The notes: generated by a model from the sequence alone, not told the origin. A stretch of 64,000 nt of DNA from Desulfoscipio geothermicus (GCA_016841205.1 JAENZP010000002.1:248001-312000); one strand, 5' to 3'. Numbered from the stretch's first letter, positions 27,177-36,814 are shown. Made by a program: numbers and translations.

Positions 27177-27400
27177 TTACATTCTTATCTTTTTCAACAG
27201 GCAACAAAGTTTCCTAGTTTCCTCTTCCTTTGACATGTCTATATTATATAGCATCACCAGAATGTAATCATCCTCAATATAATCCGACAAAGTAATTTTA
27301 TACGGGTAAGAATACCACTATTTTTGCAGCAAAGCACAAGTGTGTTCACATCAGTCATACCTGTGAAGACCCCTTCGACAGCATCGCCAGTTAAAAATAC
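27177..27400 (-). pseudogene. Broken small hypothetical gene
   Basis: Two adjacent frames on the minus strand give a coherent protein when joined: YVFLTGDAVEGVFTGMTDVN, then after a frame change near 27320, YKITLSDYIEDDYILVMLYN and a stop at 27177. Family unknown. No good ribosome-binding site. Confidence 0.35.
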
Positions 27401-27485
27401 ATACCTGATTTTCAACTGGTGGCGCTGCTTTCTTCCGGCTCGGTATAGCTAAAAGAACGAAACATTTGTCTAAACAATAAAAAAA

Positions 27486-27520
27486 GACCAGAGTACGCTA
27501 TTTCTAGCTATACTCCGGCC
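27486..27520 (-). terminator. Terminator downstream of the HAD-YbaK gene
   Basis: On the minus strand GGCCGGAGTATAGCTA pairs, with three mismatches, with TAGCGTACTCTGGTC and is followed by TTTTTTTATTG. Confidence 0.65.
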
Positions 27521-27647
27521 TGTGGTGGCTCGTGTTTGGCCCCTAAATGGCTCAGTCAGTATTCCCCGCGTTCGACAGTAAATAGGCACATATCACAGAT
27601 TTAAATATAAAAACCCAATAACTATGCGGGTTTGCAATCCAAAAGTT

Positions 27648-27705
27648 AAAGTGCTACCTTTTATTTTACTTTTCAGAAGCAAGCAGTATGTGCCGCAACA
27701 ACATT
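27648..27705 (+). pseudogene. Remnant of a kinase-gene 3' end
   Basis: About 55 bases (ending gtgccgcaacaacat) match the last codons of the kinase at 24415-24470 with about eight differences. It is a relic of a second copy of that gene, placed end-to-end with the HAD-YbaK gene. Confidence 0.6.
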
Positions 27706-27716
27706 CAGAAGATAGA

Positions 27717-28916
27717 TTAACATTCCACCACTGTACCCCCGGTGATATCTTTTAGTTTTTCAAAAGTAATGGGCAGTGCGGAATGGGCGCTGCCTGCAGC
27801 CGGGTAAATCATATCGAACCTCTGCATGGATGCATCCAGATAAACCGGCACGTCTGTAGCCAGGGCAAAGGGGCATACCCCGCCTACCCGGTAACCCGTT
27901 ATTTGTTCAACTTCCTCCGGGGTTGCCATCCTGGGCTTACTGCCCAACAGTTCCTTGACTTTTTTAGTGTTTACACGCATATCTCCAGCCATGACAAAAA
28001 GGCCATATCGATCACCAGCCCGGAATAACAGTGTCTTGGCAATCATGCCTGGTTCTACACCCAACGCACGGGCAGCCTCCTCCACCGTGCTTGTGATTTC
28101 ATTAAATACAAGCGGCTTCAAGCCGGCATCAATTTCCTTAACATACCGGCGCACCCGGGCCACCGCCAAGCCATCATAATATTCTTGCTCCCAATCGATA
28201 TCAGTAAACCAGCGGTATAACTCGTCCAAAGTGCCGTACCAGTCGACCAATTCCCGGTAATCCCCCTGTCCGGAATTAATCAGGTAATCCGTAACCAGGT
28301 TGGTATGCATACCGACGGCAGCTGCCGCCATGTCCCTGGGCACATCGTTGCCTACCATTAGACAATCCTCTGGCGGCAAGTCCAACCGCTCGGTAATTTC
28401 CAGAAAGTATTCGGGATACGGCTTGCAAAAGTGCATCTCTTCATAGCCGGTTACCAGTTCCCAGGGCAAATCAGCTACCCCGGCCCAGGCCATGCGGTCG
28501 CAAATAGCCGCACGAGGAAACACAGGGTTAGTGGCTAATACAATGCGCAACCCCCGATCCAAAGCAGCCTGCACTACCTGCCGGGCCAGTGGAGAGGATT
28601 CGGTTAACCGGGCCAACTCTTTATATTCATTAGCATAAAAATTATTTAGCAAGGGTTCCAAGGCTTCATGGCAGTCGGCCAAACGTGAGCGAAAATCGTT
28701 CCAAAACACCTCAGCGTTGGTCAATGCCGCATCACGATTGGCCAACATAGCACTGGTGCTGTCCATAAGAGCCCGGGTAAACCGGCCCGGGTCAACCACC
28801 GGCTTCACTGCACGGGCTATCCCTTTAAAATATTCCTTAATAAAATCATCACTATCCTCCTGCAGGAGAGTTCCATCCAGATCAAAAAGTACCGCCTGCA
28901 ACAAGTTTATACACAC
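27717..28916 (-). CDS. HAD hydrolase fused to YbaK-type aminoacyl-tRNA deacylase
   Basis: 399 aa. Residues 1-~240 form a HAD phosphatase: VLFDLDGTLLQE (nucleophile Asp), LATNPVFP (Thr), CKPYPEYF (Lys), MVGNDVPRDM (Asp). Residues ~250-399 form a YbaK/ProX-like domain that edits mischarged tRNA: VEEAARALGV, IAKTLLFR, RVNTKKVKELLG and GGVCPFAL. Both normally occur as separate proteins; the fusion is uncommon as far as I know. The GTG at 28916 has AAAGGGT just upstream; a TTG four codons later is possible. It lies 52 nt downstream of deoC. Confidence 0.88.
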   Translation of the reverse strand: MCINLLQAVLFDLDGTLLQEDSDDFIKEYFKGIARAVKPVVDPGRFTRALMDSTSAMLANRDAALTNAEVFWNDFRSRLADCHEALEPLLNNFYANEYKELARLTESSPLARQVVQAALDRGLRIVLATNPVFPRAAICDRMAWAGVADLPWELVTGYEEMHFCKPYPEYFLEITERLDLPPEDCLMVGNDVPRDMAAAAVGMHTNLVTDYLINSGQGDYRELVDWYGTLDELYRWFTDIDWEQEYYDGLAVARVRRYVKEIDAGLKPLVFNEITSTVEEAARALGVEPGMIAKTLLFRAGDRYGLFVMAGDMRVNTKKVKELLGSKPRMATPEEVEQITGYRVGGVCPFALATDVPVYLDASMQRFDMIYPAAGSAHSALPITFEKLKDITGGTVVEC

Positions 28917-28968
28917 CCTTTATGACATTTTTTCCAAAATCATTTCGATAAATAGCAAGCGAATTCCT

Positions 28969-29646
28969 TCATTGTTTCATTTCCTTAATGATATTCACCC
29001 CGGCGCTGGCCCCTATTCGGCTTGCCCCTGCTTTAATCATAGCAAGGGCCTGCCCGGCTGTTCGTATACCCCCGGAAGCCTTAACGCCCATTTCCGGCCC
29101 CACGGTAGCTCGCATCAGCGCCACATCCTCCACCACAGCGCCTTCCGGACCAAAACCGGTGCTGGTTTTTACAAACCGTGCCCCGGCCCGGGCAGCCAGA
29201 CGGCAAGCCAATACCTTTTGCTCCCGGTTCAAATAGCAGGTCTCTATAATTACCTTGGTGATGGCACCAGGGTTCTGCGCCCGAGACGCTTCCACCACAG
29301 CACGAATTTCGTTAAGCACAATCTCTGTAGAGCATTCTTTAAGAGCACCAATATTAATAACCATATCAACTTCCAGGGCACCGTTTTGAACAGCCTGTAA
29401 GGCCTCGCCAACCTTGGCGGCGGTGGAGGTGGCACCTAGGGGAAACCCAATCACGGAGCACACCGACACACCCGAGCCCACCAGTTGTTCAGCGGCCAGG
29501 GGCACCCAATAGGGGTTGACGCACACAGCGGCAAAATTATATTCCCTGGCCTCGGTACATAATGTAATAATATCCTTGCTTGTAGCCGTAGGCTTAAGCA
29601 AGGTGTGGTCAATCATACCGGCCAGTTTAATTTTAGTTATCTCCAT
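28969..29646 (-). CDS. deoC: Deoxyribose-phosphate aldolase
   Basis: 225 aa, standard length. Converts deoxyribose-5-phosphate to glyceraldehyde-3-phosphate and acetaldehyde in deoxynucleoside breakdown. Key residues are present: Asp in EVDMVINIG, the Schiff-base Lys in [13 protein letters not shown] and the second Lys in [12 protein letters not shown]. Cytoplasmic class I aldolase. It is followed by the HAD-YbaK gene; no other deo genes are nearby. Confidence 0.96.
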   Translation of the reverse strand: MEITKIKLAGMIDHTLLKPTATSKDIITLCTEAREYNFAAVCVNPYWVPLAAEQLVGSGVSVCSVIGFPLGATSTAAKVGEALQAVQNGALEVDMVINIGALKECSTEIVLNEIRAVVEASRAQNPGAITKVIIETCYLNREQKVLACRLAARAGARFVKTSTGFGPEGAVVEDVALMRATVGPEMGVKASGGIRTAGQALAMIKAGASRIGASAGVNIIKEMKQ

Positions 29647-29811
29647 AATGCATTGCTCCTTTTACCATGCAAGCTATTAACTGGCTAATCTAATATATTA
29701 TTGTACTATCGCCACCCAGGTAATGCCCGGTATAAAAAAAGTATTACTTTAAAGTTGCCTGGGGACCCAAAAAAGACTGATGAATGTGCTTAAATATAAC
29801 CTCTTGTACGT

Positions 29812-30246
29812 TTACAATGTCAGATACTCGCGTACTTTTTTCACCAACATATCCACCAAGTGCGGCAGTGGTTCATTCATACTGCCTATCATCTCCACAC
29901 CGGCCCGATTCAAATGTAAAACATATTTGGGAGCCGGAGCAAGAGCCACCGCTTCAGCAGCGGCTGTGGTCATTTCGCCGCCAAAGCCGAAGGGTATTAG
30001 CATACCCACCGTACCGGCAAACAAATCAATTTGCCGCGCGTTGAAAACAATTGCGTTTTCGCCACTGGCCGCTTCGTTGGCCCCACTTTTAAGCATGCGG
30101 CTTGCCGCAAGAGCGTTAGTGCCCAAAGCAATAATCTCCACCTTACCGGCAGGAAGCGCCATTGCTAATTTCTCCACAATTTGCGCACCAATGCCGCCTC
30201 CCTGGCCATCAATAACACCAATGCGAAACAATTTATTTTTAAGCAT
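29812..30246 (-). CDS. DUF3842 family protein
   Basis: 144 aa with a nucleotide-binding-like N-terminus, FRIGVIDGQGGGIGAQIVEK, followed by IIALGTNALAASRMLKSGAN. This is a Clostridia family of unknown function. The start at 30246 is chosen for GAGG eight bases upstream, leaving out nine residues of the longer frame. It lies on the deoC strand with a 165-nt gap. Confidence 0.85.
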   Translation of the reverse strand: MLKNKLFRIGVIDGQGGGIGAQIVEKLAMALPAGKVEIIALGTNALAASRMLKSGANEAASGENAIVFNARQIDLFAGTVGMLIPFGFGGEMTTAAAEAVALAPAPKYVLHLNRAGVEMIGSMNEPLPHLVDMLVKKVREYLTL

Positions 30247-30469
30247 TTTACATACCTCACGGTCCAATAACATATATAATATTCATCCCTAAGAGAATTC
30301 ATCCAAACATAGGATAAAATGCTGTACAGACTATGGTAAAAAGCAAAAAACCATGAGACAATGCCTTCACTCCCTGTGATGCATAACCTCCATGGTTATT
30401 TTTCTAAAATATCACATTATTAGTTAAATGTAAAACTTTTTTTAACTACTTTGATGTCTCTCAATATAA

Positions 30470-30500
30470 AAACGAGCGACCACAAGGTTCGCCCGTTTAT
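30470..30500 (-). terminator. Terminator after the Tyr-rich secreted protein gene
   Basis: AAACGGGCGA pairs with TCGCTCGTTT on the minus strand and is followed by TTTATATTG. Confidence 0.7.
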
Positions 30501-30538
30501 TAAACAGTTTAGTTCTTACTAATTAAAAACTTAGTCTA

Positions 30539-30973
30539 CTACCTAACATCATAATAGTATTGTATATTACCGTTTTTATCATAATAACGATGCCATTCAC
30601 CATCGCGATCGGGATCTAAGTATACATAATGTTTCCGGCCATTATCATCTTTGTAGTAGTACCAATCCCCGTCATTATCCCAATCATAGTAATAATGCGT
30701 CTTACCATTGGCATCTGTATAACGGTACAAATTACCGCCGCGGGAGTAACTATAACCCCAGTCGCGGGTATTAAAGTAACCATCATCATAGATACCTTTA
30801 ACCATCACCGGGCCGTCAAAGCCGGACCAGTAATGACCATGCTGACCGTTGCTCACCCAGCCGCTGCCGCCATTATTAAAATATGTCACATATCCGCTGC
30901 CGGCAAAAGCTGCAGAAACCGTCGTCATTGAAAGCAATATTGCCAAAACTATTAACATAACTGATTTACGCAA
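30539..30973 (-). CDS. Secreted Tyr/Asp/Gly-rich repeat protein
   Basis: 144 aa with a signal peptide (cleavage near VSAAFA-GS). The mature part is built from short aromatic-acidic repeats: YRYTDANGKTHYYYDWDNDG, WYYYKDDNGRKHYVYLDPDR and YYDKNGNIQYYYD, each with a DxxGx(x)HYYY core. Surface-exposed calcium or sugar binding is a guess from the Asp-Gly turns. No partner gene nearby. Confidence 0.75.
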   Translation of the reverse strand: MRKSVMLIVLAILLSMTTVSAAFAGSGYVTYFNNGGSGWVSNGQHGHYWSGFDGPVMVKGIYDDGYFNTRDWGYSYSRGGNLYRYTDANGKTHYYYDWDNDGDWYYYKDDNGRKHYVYLDPDRDGEWHRYYDKNGNIQYYYDVR

Positions 30974-31213
30974 TTAATAATCACTCCTTTTGTCACTACC
31001 ATGATGTCTTTATATATTGTAATGCAGCGATATGTTTAAGACAAGCAAATTGCCATTGAACTGGTAATGTATATTTTTGAATAACAGTCTAACTCTGTTA
31101 ACCTGTGCTCAAATCAAAATAAACACATGCTTTACAATGCCCATAGTTAACTATAAAGTAGTAGTAAGCCAATTGTTTTAACAGGGGTCGTCATTAAACG
31201 GAGGTGTTGAAGT

Positions 31214-32638
31214 TTGAACCAGGATGTGCAATTTAAAAGGCATACTCTGATTACTATTACTATGGCCTCGTTTTTAACACCATTCATGGGTAGTTCCATA
31301 AATCTAGCCATACCCTCTATCGGTGAGCAGTTTAACGCTAGCGCCATGCACTTAAGCTGGGTGGTTACCAGTTACATACTGGCTTCTGCAGCTTTCCTGG
31401 TTCCTTTCGGCAGATATGCGGACATTGTGGGCAGAAAAAAAGTTTTTGTTACCGGTGTTGCTTTTTTTTCCTTGTTTTCTCTATTATGCGGCCTGGCTAA
31501 ATCTGTAGAAATGCTTATTCTCTTCAGGGTATTGCAGGGTATCGGCAGCGCTATGGTTTTCGGCACCGCAATGGCTATACTTACCTCGGTTTTTCCTCCT
31601 CAGGAAAGGGGCAAAATACTAGGCATCAATGTGGCCACAGTTTATATCGGACTATCTCTTGGACCCGTGCTGGGTGGTGCATTGAACCATAATCTTGGCT
31701 GGCAGTCTATTTTTTATTTTTGTGTGCTGATTAGTCTGGCTGTTATAATAATGAGTCTTACCAAATTAAAAGGAGAGTGGGCAGGAGCCAGGGGGGAAAA
31801 CTATGACCTGACCGGAGCGGTCCTCTACTCCGTTGGTCTGGTGACATTTATGTACGGTATATCCAGCATCACCACTTCAACCTTGTCCGGGTACATTCTT
31901 ATCGCCGGCCTTATCATACTGGCCATATTCATCCGACATGAAATGAAAACCGAATCCCCTGTGCTCAATTTAAAACTTTTCAGCGGGAATATAACCTTCG
32001 CCTTTTCCAACCTTGCGGCATTGATTAATTACAGCGCTACCTTTGCGGTAAGTTTTCTACTTTCCCTGTATCTCCAGGTAGTTATGGGCTACAACTCCCA
32101 GCAAGCCGGATTAATTTTATTGGCCCAGCCGGTACTCATGGCGTTATTATCACCATTTGCCGGTAAGCTTTCCGACCGGGTACAGCCCCGGCTGGTGGCC
32201 TCCTGGGGTATGGCCTTGTCAACTTTAGGATTGTTTATTTTTGTTTTTTTGACCGAGCAAACCCCCATATGGTTTGTGTTAATTAACCTGGCACTTTTGG
32301 GAATAGGCTTTGCCCTGTTCTCCTCTCCCAACAGCAACGCTGTCATGGGCTCGGTAGAAAAAAACTATTATGGTATCGCCTCATCAACGCTGGGCACTAT
32401 GCGCCTCATCGGACAGGCCATAAGCATGACCATAGCCACCTTAATCATAGCTATGTTTGTTGGAAACGTGGAATTTAATCAAGCCAATGTAAGCCAGTTT
32501 ACTCAAAGTATTAAAATATCCTTTATTGTTTTTGCCATTACCTGTTTAGCGGGCATATTCGCATCGCTGGCCCGGGGCGAAATCAATTCCGGCAGCCGTC
32601 CTGGTAACAATCCCGGCAGCATGCCCAAAATAAACTAA
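31214..32638 (+). CDS. MFS drug-exporter, DHA2 (14-helix) type
   Basis: 474 aa with 14 predicted helices. The family motifs are GRYADIVGRKKVF (motif A), LFRVLQGIGSAMVFGTAMAI, and GPVLGGALNHNLGWQSIFYF (motif C). It likely exports a drug or toxic metabolite using the proton gradient. TTG at 31214 with GGAGGTG nine bases upstream decides the start. No TetR or MarR regulator gene is adjacent. Confidence 0.9.
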   Translation: MNQDVQFKRHTLITITMASFLTPFMGSSINLAIPSIGEQFNASAMHLSWVVTSYILASAAFLVPFGRYADIVGRKKVFVTGVAFFSLFSLLCGLAKSVEMLILFRVLQGIGSAMVFGTAMAILTSVFPPQERGKILGINVATVYIGLSLGPVLGGALNHNLGWQSIFYFCVLISLAVIIMSLTKLKGEWAGARGENYDLTGAVLYSVGLVTFMYGISSITTSTLSGYILIAGLIILAIFIRHEMKTESPVLNLKLFSGNITFAFSNLAALINYSATFAVSFLLSLYLQVVMGYNSQQAGLILLAQPVLMALLSPFAGKLSDRVQPRLVASWGMALSTLGLFIFVFLTEQTPIWFVLINLALLGIGFALFSSPNSNAVMGSVEKNYYGIASSTLGTMRLIGQAISMTIATLIIAMFVGNVEFNQANVSQFTQSIKISFIVFAITCLAGIFASLARGEINSGSRPGNNPGSMPKIN

Positions 32639-32728
32639 TAAAGGCACACTGCTAACGAGGGCTATTTTAATCGTTATATAAAAAGCAAGGGCAACTTAAA
32701 ACTTTTCCAGCCGAAGCCAATGAAAAAT

Positions 32729-32761
32729 AAACCCCGTGGGACTCCGCCACACGGGGTTTTT
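32729..32761. terminator. Bidirectional terminator between MFS and cold-shock genes
   Basis: ACCCCGTG pairs with CACGGGGT; T-rich on the plus side and A/T-rich on the minus side, serving both converging genes. Confidence 0.85.
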
Positions 32762-32774
32762 GGGACTTTTTTAA

Positions 32775-32972
32775 CTAGAGCACTTCCACATTGGATGCCT
32801 GCTGCCCCCGGGGACCATCAGTAACTTCAAATGCCACCCTTTGACCTTCGCTTAAGGATTTAAAACCGTTGGTTTGAATGGCCGAATAATGGACAAAAAC
32901 ATCTCTGCCGTTTTCACCTTCAATAAATCCATAGCCTTTGCTGTCATTAAACCATTTTACTGTTCCTTGCAA
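32775..32972 (-). CDS. Cold-shock protein (CspA family)
   Basis: 65 aa RNA/DNA-binding chaperone with both RNP motifs: KGYGFIEG and VFVHYSAI. It starts [10 protein letters not shown] and ends ASNVEVL, the full CSD fold. The sequence upstream (32973-33060) is AT-rich, as usual for cold-shock leaders. Single-gene unit. Confidence 0.96.
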   Translation of the reverse strand: MQGTVKWFNDSKGYGFIEGENGRDVFVHYSAIQTNGFKSLSEGQRVAFEVTDGPRGQQASNVEVL

Positions 32973-33164
32973 TATACTTTCCTCCTGTTTGTTAATCTAT
33001 ATATATTATGGCCAGTTTTGCGGCATAAATTACATACATTTTTGCGCGCTCAACTACTATTTTGTTTATTCCACGCCACTACCTGCTATAATATAATTAA
33101 TAATAGATTAACAATTTTCTAGCATCTGACCGGGACGCAAACGTTGATAAGGAGATTTAACGAC

Positions 33165-33368
33165 TTGGAAAACAACGTTGATTCACTTAAAAAGAAATTA
33201 GCCGAATTAAAAGAGGAATTGGCTGATTTGGAAGAGGAAAAAGCATTTATGCTGGGTAAAACCACTATTCATGTGCCTGGCTCCACCGTAGGCAAATATA
33301 ATAAAGAGATTGAAAAAATTAAGGAAAAGATACAAAAAGTAGAAGCCAAGTTACAAATTAGAAGCTAA
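33165..33368 (+). CDS. Small coiled-coil protein
   Basis: About 67 aa of two heptad-repeat stretches (SLKKKLAELKEELADLEEEK and KIKEKIQKVEAKLQ) split by a loop with HVPGSTVGKY. The TTG at 33165 has AAGGAG upstream and gives a better start than the frame at 33144. A short helical hairpin of unknown role. Confidence 0.7.
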   Translation: MENNVDSLKKKLAELKEELADLEEEKAFMLGKTTIHVPGSTVGKYNKEIEKIKEKIQKVEAKLQIRS

Positions 33369-33462
33369 CACGCCCTGTCAAATGCCAAGGACAAACTTAT
33401 TTTAAATTCATCGCAGCCTATCATGTATTCACTGCTCCAGCGAAGATACACTAACAGGTAAA

Positions 33463-33512
33463 AAAGGCGTTGTAGAAATCCAATGTGCATCAGGATTTCT
33501 ACAACGCCTTTT
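33463..33512. terminator. Bidirectional terminator
   Basis: AAAAGGCGTTGTAGAAATCC pairs exactly with its reverse complement around a 10-nt loop, T-runs on both sides. It separates the coiled-coil gene (plus) from the NamZ-like gene (minus). Confidence 0.9.
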
Positions 33513-33538
33513 GGCACGGGAACATACTATAAAAACAG

Positions 33539-35101
33539 TTAATCTACTGTAACAATATGAGTTACAGGATCCCAGTTGACCTGTGCGCCAAAATATTCAC
33601 CCACATAGCGCACCGGGACCATAGTACGACCGTTTGTTATAACAGGCCTAGTGTCCATACTCTTAAGTTCTTCGCCTACCAGCACCATGTTGCTGTTAAG
33701 CATAAATACGTTTTTCTGGCCCTTTTTAACAATAGTAATTTCCTTTGTTTCCTCGTCATAGTCTACGGTTGCGCCCAAAGCCTCAACAATGGCACGTAGC
33801 GGAACCATCAAGCGGTTATTTGCATCCACAAAAGGATCCGCATCAAAATCAATAGCACGCCCTTCAACTATAACACTGATCGGCTGCTCCTCAGTCGGAC
33901 CGGCATCCTGACCTGCTTCGTCGTCATAAATTAAATATTGCTTCCGCTGCTCTTTAAACCGGTTCAGCGCCCCGGCATATTGCGCTTCTATTTGCTGGGG
34001 TGTTAGGCCCTGCTCCAGGTACTGGCCTATTTTATTGGTACCCATAATTTTATCGAACATTACCACGGCTGAACCGCTTTTGGGCACAGTAAAGTTAGTT
34101 AACGAGTGGGCATAGGTTAAAGCGTAAATACCTGTTTTAGCGGGGTTAAAAGTATAATAGTCTGTAATGTTCAGCCTGACGCCGCCCTTTTCTCCTACTG
34201 GTTTAACCTCAAACTCGACCCCGGGTAGCCCCGCACTGTTAAGCAGATCCGCGAACTTATTTGAATCCAGACCTTTGCCGCCAATCCACTTGAATTTATC
34301 AGTTTGGCCGATACCCGTTCCTTCCCCTAATCCGGTAGCCATATAGCCGAAAACAGAATCCAAATCAGGTATATTGGGCGAAGTTTGTACCCAGGACAAA
34401 CCGGTATCCTGGTAGATCATTGAACGGGTATAACCCTCCATAGGCACCACTTTAAGATTAGCACCGATTTTACGGTTATAGAACCGGGCCAGTTCCCCGG
34501 CCGTCATTCCATGGGCCATAGGTAAATTATCAACACCTACAAAGGTGATATAATCGTCTTCCATCATCGGCCCATCTGCTATATTGCCGCCTAACGGGTT
34601 GGGACGGTCCAGCACCACGACGGTTTTGTTATTTTTTTGCGCCGCTACCATGCAATAATTAAGCGTTGACATATAAGTATAAGTCCTGGCTCCAATATCC
34701 TGCACATCGAATACCAGCACGTCCACGTTTTTTAGCATCTCCGCGCTGGGCTCTCTGGTAGCTCCGTACAGACTGTAGACAGGTATACCCAGTACCGAAT
34801 GCGTATAGGACTCAACATAGGCACCCGCTTGAGCCTTGCCATCAATACCGTGCTCCGGTCCGAACAAGGCTGTTAACTGTATGGAAGGATCATCCGCCAA
34901 CACATCAATGGTACTTACACCCTGGCTATTGACTCCACTTTGGTTTGTGACCAAACCAACTCTTTTACCATCAATTAAATAGTGGTACTTGGTCATTAAT
35001 AACTCATCGCCGAGTTTAAAATCAGTTGTTTGGGCAAAAGCCGCATGAGATGACAGCAGCAATGCCACCACCGTTACCAATATGGCAAATATTTTTCGCA
35101 T
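33539..35101 (-). CDS. Secreted NamZ-like (DUF1343) exo-muramidase with copper-amine-oxidase-like C-terminal domain
   Basis: About 520 aa. A signal peptide (LLLSSHAAFAQ) leads to a DUF1343 domain of ~365 residues: VGLVTNQSGVNSQG, FGPEHGIDGKAQAG, VFDVQDIGARTYTY and RPNPLGG. NamZ enzymes of this family release N-acetylmuramic acid from cell-wall ends. Residues ~410-520 contain two copper-amine-oxidase-N-like repeats (RLMVPLRAIVEALGA, RTMVPVRYVGEYFGA), the Firmicutes wall-attached or cell-surface module. Its expected location is outside the cell. Start at 35101 with AAAGGAG upstream. Confidence 0.88.
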   Translation of the reverse strand: MRKIFAILVTVVALLLSSHAAFAQTTDFKLGDELLMTKYHYLIDGKRVGLVTNQSGVNSQGVSTIDVLADDPSIQLTALFGPEHGIDGKAQAGAYVESYTHSVLGIPVYSLYGATREPSAEMLKNVDVLVFDVQDIGARTYTYMSTLNYCMVAAQKNNKTVVVLDRPNPLGGNIADGPMMEDDYITFVGVDNLPMAHGMTAGELARFYNRKIGANLKVVPMEGYTRSMIYQDTGLSWVQTSPNIPDLDSVFGYMATGLGEGTGIGQTDKFKWIGGKGLDSNKFADLLNSAGLPGVEFEVKPVGEKGGVRLNITDYYTFNPAKTGIYALTYAHSLTNFTVPKSGSAVVMFDKIMGTNKIGQYLEQGLTPQQIEAQYAGALNRFKEQRKQYLIYDDEAGQDAGPTEEQPISVIVEGRAIDFDADPFVDANNRLMVPLRAIVEALGATVDYDEETKEITIVKKGQKNVFMLNSNMVLVGEELKSMDTRPVITNGRTMVPVRYVGEYFGAQVNWDPVTHIVTVD

Positions 35102-35443
35102 ATTATTACCGCTCCTTTCTCCATACAACGGATAGGCTAGTTAATTAACAGGACGCACGCACAATGTGTTTAGTTCCATAATCAATTAAAATAAAAAAGC
35201 TTCTTGGGCACAAAACCAATAAGATGAGTTTCTGCTCACAACTGATTGAACACTAAAGCACGCACATCCGTGCATGCATTCACCTTTAAAATTTTAAACA
35301 TATTTGGAAGACTTTACGCAGAGTAGCTGCTGTATGCGTTTCGCACTGCAGTTAAAAAAACAACTCTGTCCAAGCTTTGACAAATAAACGTATAGAGCTG
35401 CAGTTTTAGACAAAAGATATAACAAAAATCCGGAGGCACAAGC
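35102..35443. other. Divergent intergenic region
   Basis: About 340 bases between the NamZ-like gene (minus) and a lipoprotein gene (plus). It presumably holds both promoters. No gene, clear promoter box or strong hairpin was found by eye. Confidence 0.4.
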
Positions 35444-36127
35444 ATGAAGAAACTAACCGTTTTTGTTATTTTACTCTCAACGCTGGTTATCTTTGGCTGC
35501 AACCAAGCCCAGAAAAAACCCACCCCTACGAAACAAACGTTGATACCCAAGGAATCGACCATCGGGTTCAGCCAGATAGATACTGATGAGCTGCCCGCAT
35601 CCATCCAAAAAGTAGCTTCCACCATGGAAGACAGGCTTATGGTAACCTGGGCGTATGACAGTAATAACAGCTACATACTGTTAAATACCGCTCAAGATGC
35701 GGAAAATTTAAAAGTAAATAAGGTAGTTCAAAGGGTCCCCGTACAGGATTTCCTCTGGCTTGATGTAAAGCTCGATTATACAGATAGTGATAAGGCCGGG
35801 GATAATAACAATAGCAAATTAATAGTTGTAAAACTGGATAAAACAGACAAGTCCATTAATGGAGTCGGCTTTGAGCTAAAAAAAGCTTCTGAAGAAAACA
35901 AAGCGGAAGCGAACGAAAAACCACAAGCCACTCCAGCACCGACACCTGCACCGATAACCAGGGAATCAGCTAACCAGACCAAGACGACTCAGGAAAACAT
36001 ACAGCTCGTCCCGACTGAGGAATCCAGCCCGAAAGAAGAACCAACAAATAAACAATCACAGTCAAGTGGAGAAACGCAAGCAAAGGATAAAGAAAAATCA
36101 ACACCCGCAGTACCAAACGGCGATTGA
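35444..36127 (+). CDS. Lipoprotein with Pro/Thr/Glu-rich tail
   Basis: 227 aa. Signal peptide and lipobox (TLVIFGCNQA, Cys ~19), a folded middle (~40-150), and a long low-complexity tail rich in Thr, Pro, Glu, Lys and Ser from ~155 on. The tail suggests a spacer into the cell wall. The ATG is preceded by CCGGAGG. No family recognised. Confidence 0.75.
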   Translation: MKKLTVFVILLSTLVIFGCNQAQKKPTPTKQTLIPKESTIGFSQIDTDELPASIQKVASTMEDRLMVTWAYDSNNSYILLNTAQDAENLKVNKVVQRVPVQDFLWLDVKLDYTDSDKAGDNNNSKLIVVKLDKTDKSINGVGFELKKASEENKAEANEKPQATPAPTPAPITRESANQTKTTQENIQLVPTEESSPKEEPTNKQSQSSGETQAKDKEKSTPAVPNGD

Positions 36128-36285
36128 CCGAAAAATCAGCATTTTATTTAACGGCATAGTATTTCAAGAACTATTTTGCAGTTTTTTTCACCATGTAACC
36201 CGCGATAGCGGCCTTCCGCTGGACGAGCATTGTTGGCATCTGGGATTGCACCCGGCCCACATTGAGCGTCTACCGTTAAAGCACG

Positions 36286-36317
36286 GAGAGCAACCGGTTT
36301 GTTTCCGATTGCTCTCT
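36286..36317 (+). terminator. Terminator after the lipoprotein gene
   Basis: GAGAGCAA pairs with TTGCTCTC and is followed by TCTTATTTG on the plus strand. Confidence 0.65.
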
Positions 36318-36338
36318 CTTATTTGCTATTAGATTTTG

Positions 36339-36476
36339 TCAAAACTCGCTTCTTGAATATCTGATGGTTACAATAATAGCCAGCTCGTTTTCCTCGTCTA
36401 CGCGGTAGACAACGTTTAAGTTCTTCACAAAGAGCTCCGATAGCCTCATCGCCACTTTTAAAGCTGACAATCCATG
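36339..36476 (-). pseudogene. Possible remnant of a RelE/ParE-like gene
   Basis: One minus-strand frame gives LNVVYRVDEENELAIIVTIR and YSRSEF before a stop, resembling the last beta strands of a RelE-fold toxin. No start or N-terminal half is found. It lies just downstream of the toxin pseudogene. Tentative. Confidence 0.3.
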
Positions 36477-36489
36477 CGTTTTACGGTAT

Positions 36490-36814
36490 TTAGTTTTCGT
36501 CTGCCTGCGGTTCACCAAACAGTATTTTCATGTAGTCACGCCTTCCGTAGAGCACGCGGACGACATAGATATGCTCGCCCTCGTGTCGGTAGAAAATGAG
36601 ATAGCTGCCGCTGATCAGAAAGCGATAATCTGTCTGAACCTCAATAACAGAAGACAACGACGCACCGCTGTCCGGAAAATCCAAAAGTCCACGAATTGCC
36701 TTGGTTATTCTTGAAACTGTATGAAGAGCGGCGGTGGGATTTTCAAGTTCCCTGGTAATATACTCCTTGATGTCCCCTAAGTTGCGTTGCGCTTCCGGGG
36801 ATATGAAGCCGCAT
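36490..36814 (-). pseudogene. RelE/ParE-family toxin with a frameshift near the start
   Basis: The body frame reads ISPEAQRNLGDIKEYITREL, YRFLISGSYLIFYRHEG and VLYGRRDYMKILFGE, a full RelE/ParE toxin. That frame has no start codon at its N-terminus. The expected ATG at 36814, one base after the antitoxin stop, reads MRLHI in another frame and meets the toxin frame only if one base is added around ATATCCCC. A one-base deletion (or sequencing error) has therefore split it. A late in-frame TTG could start only the last 64 residues. Confidence 0.75.
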
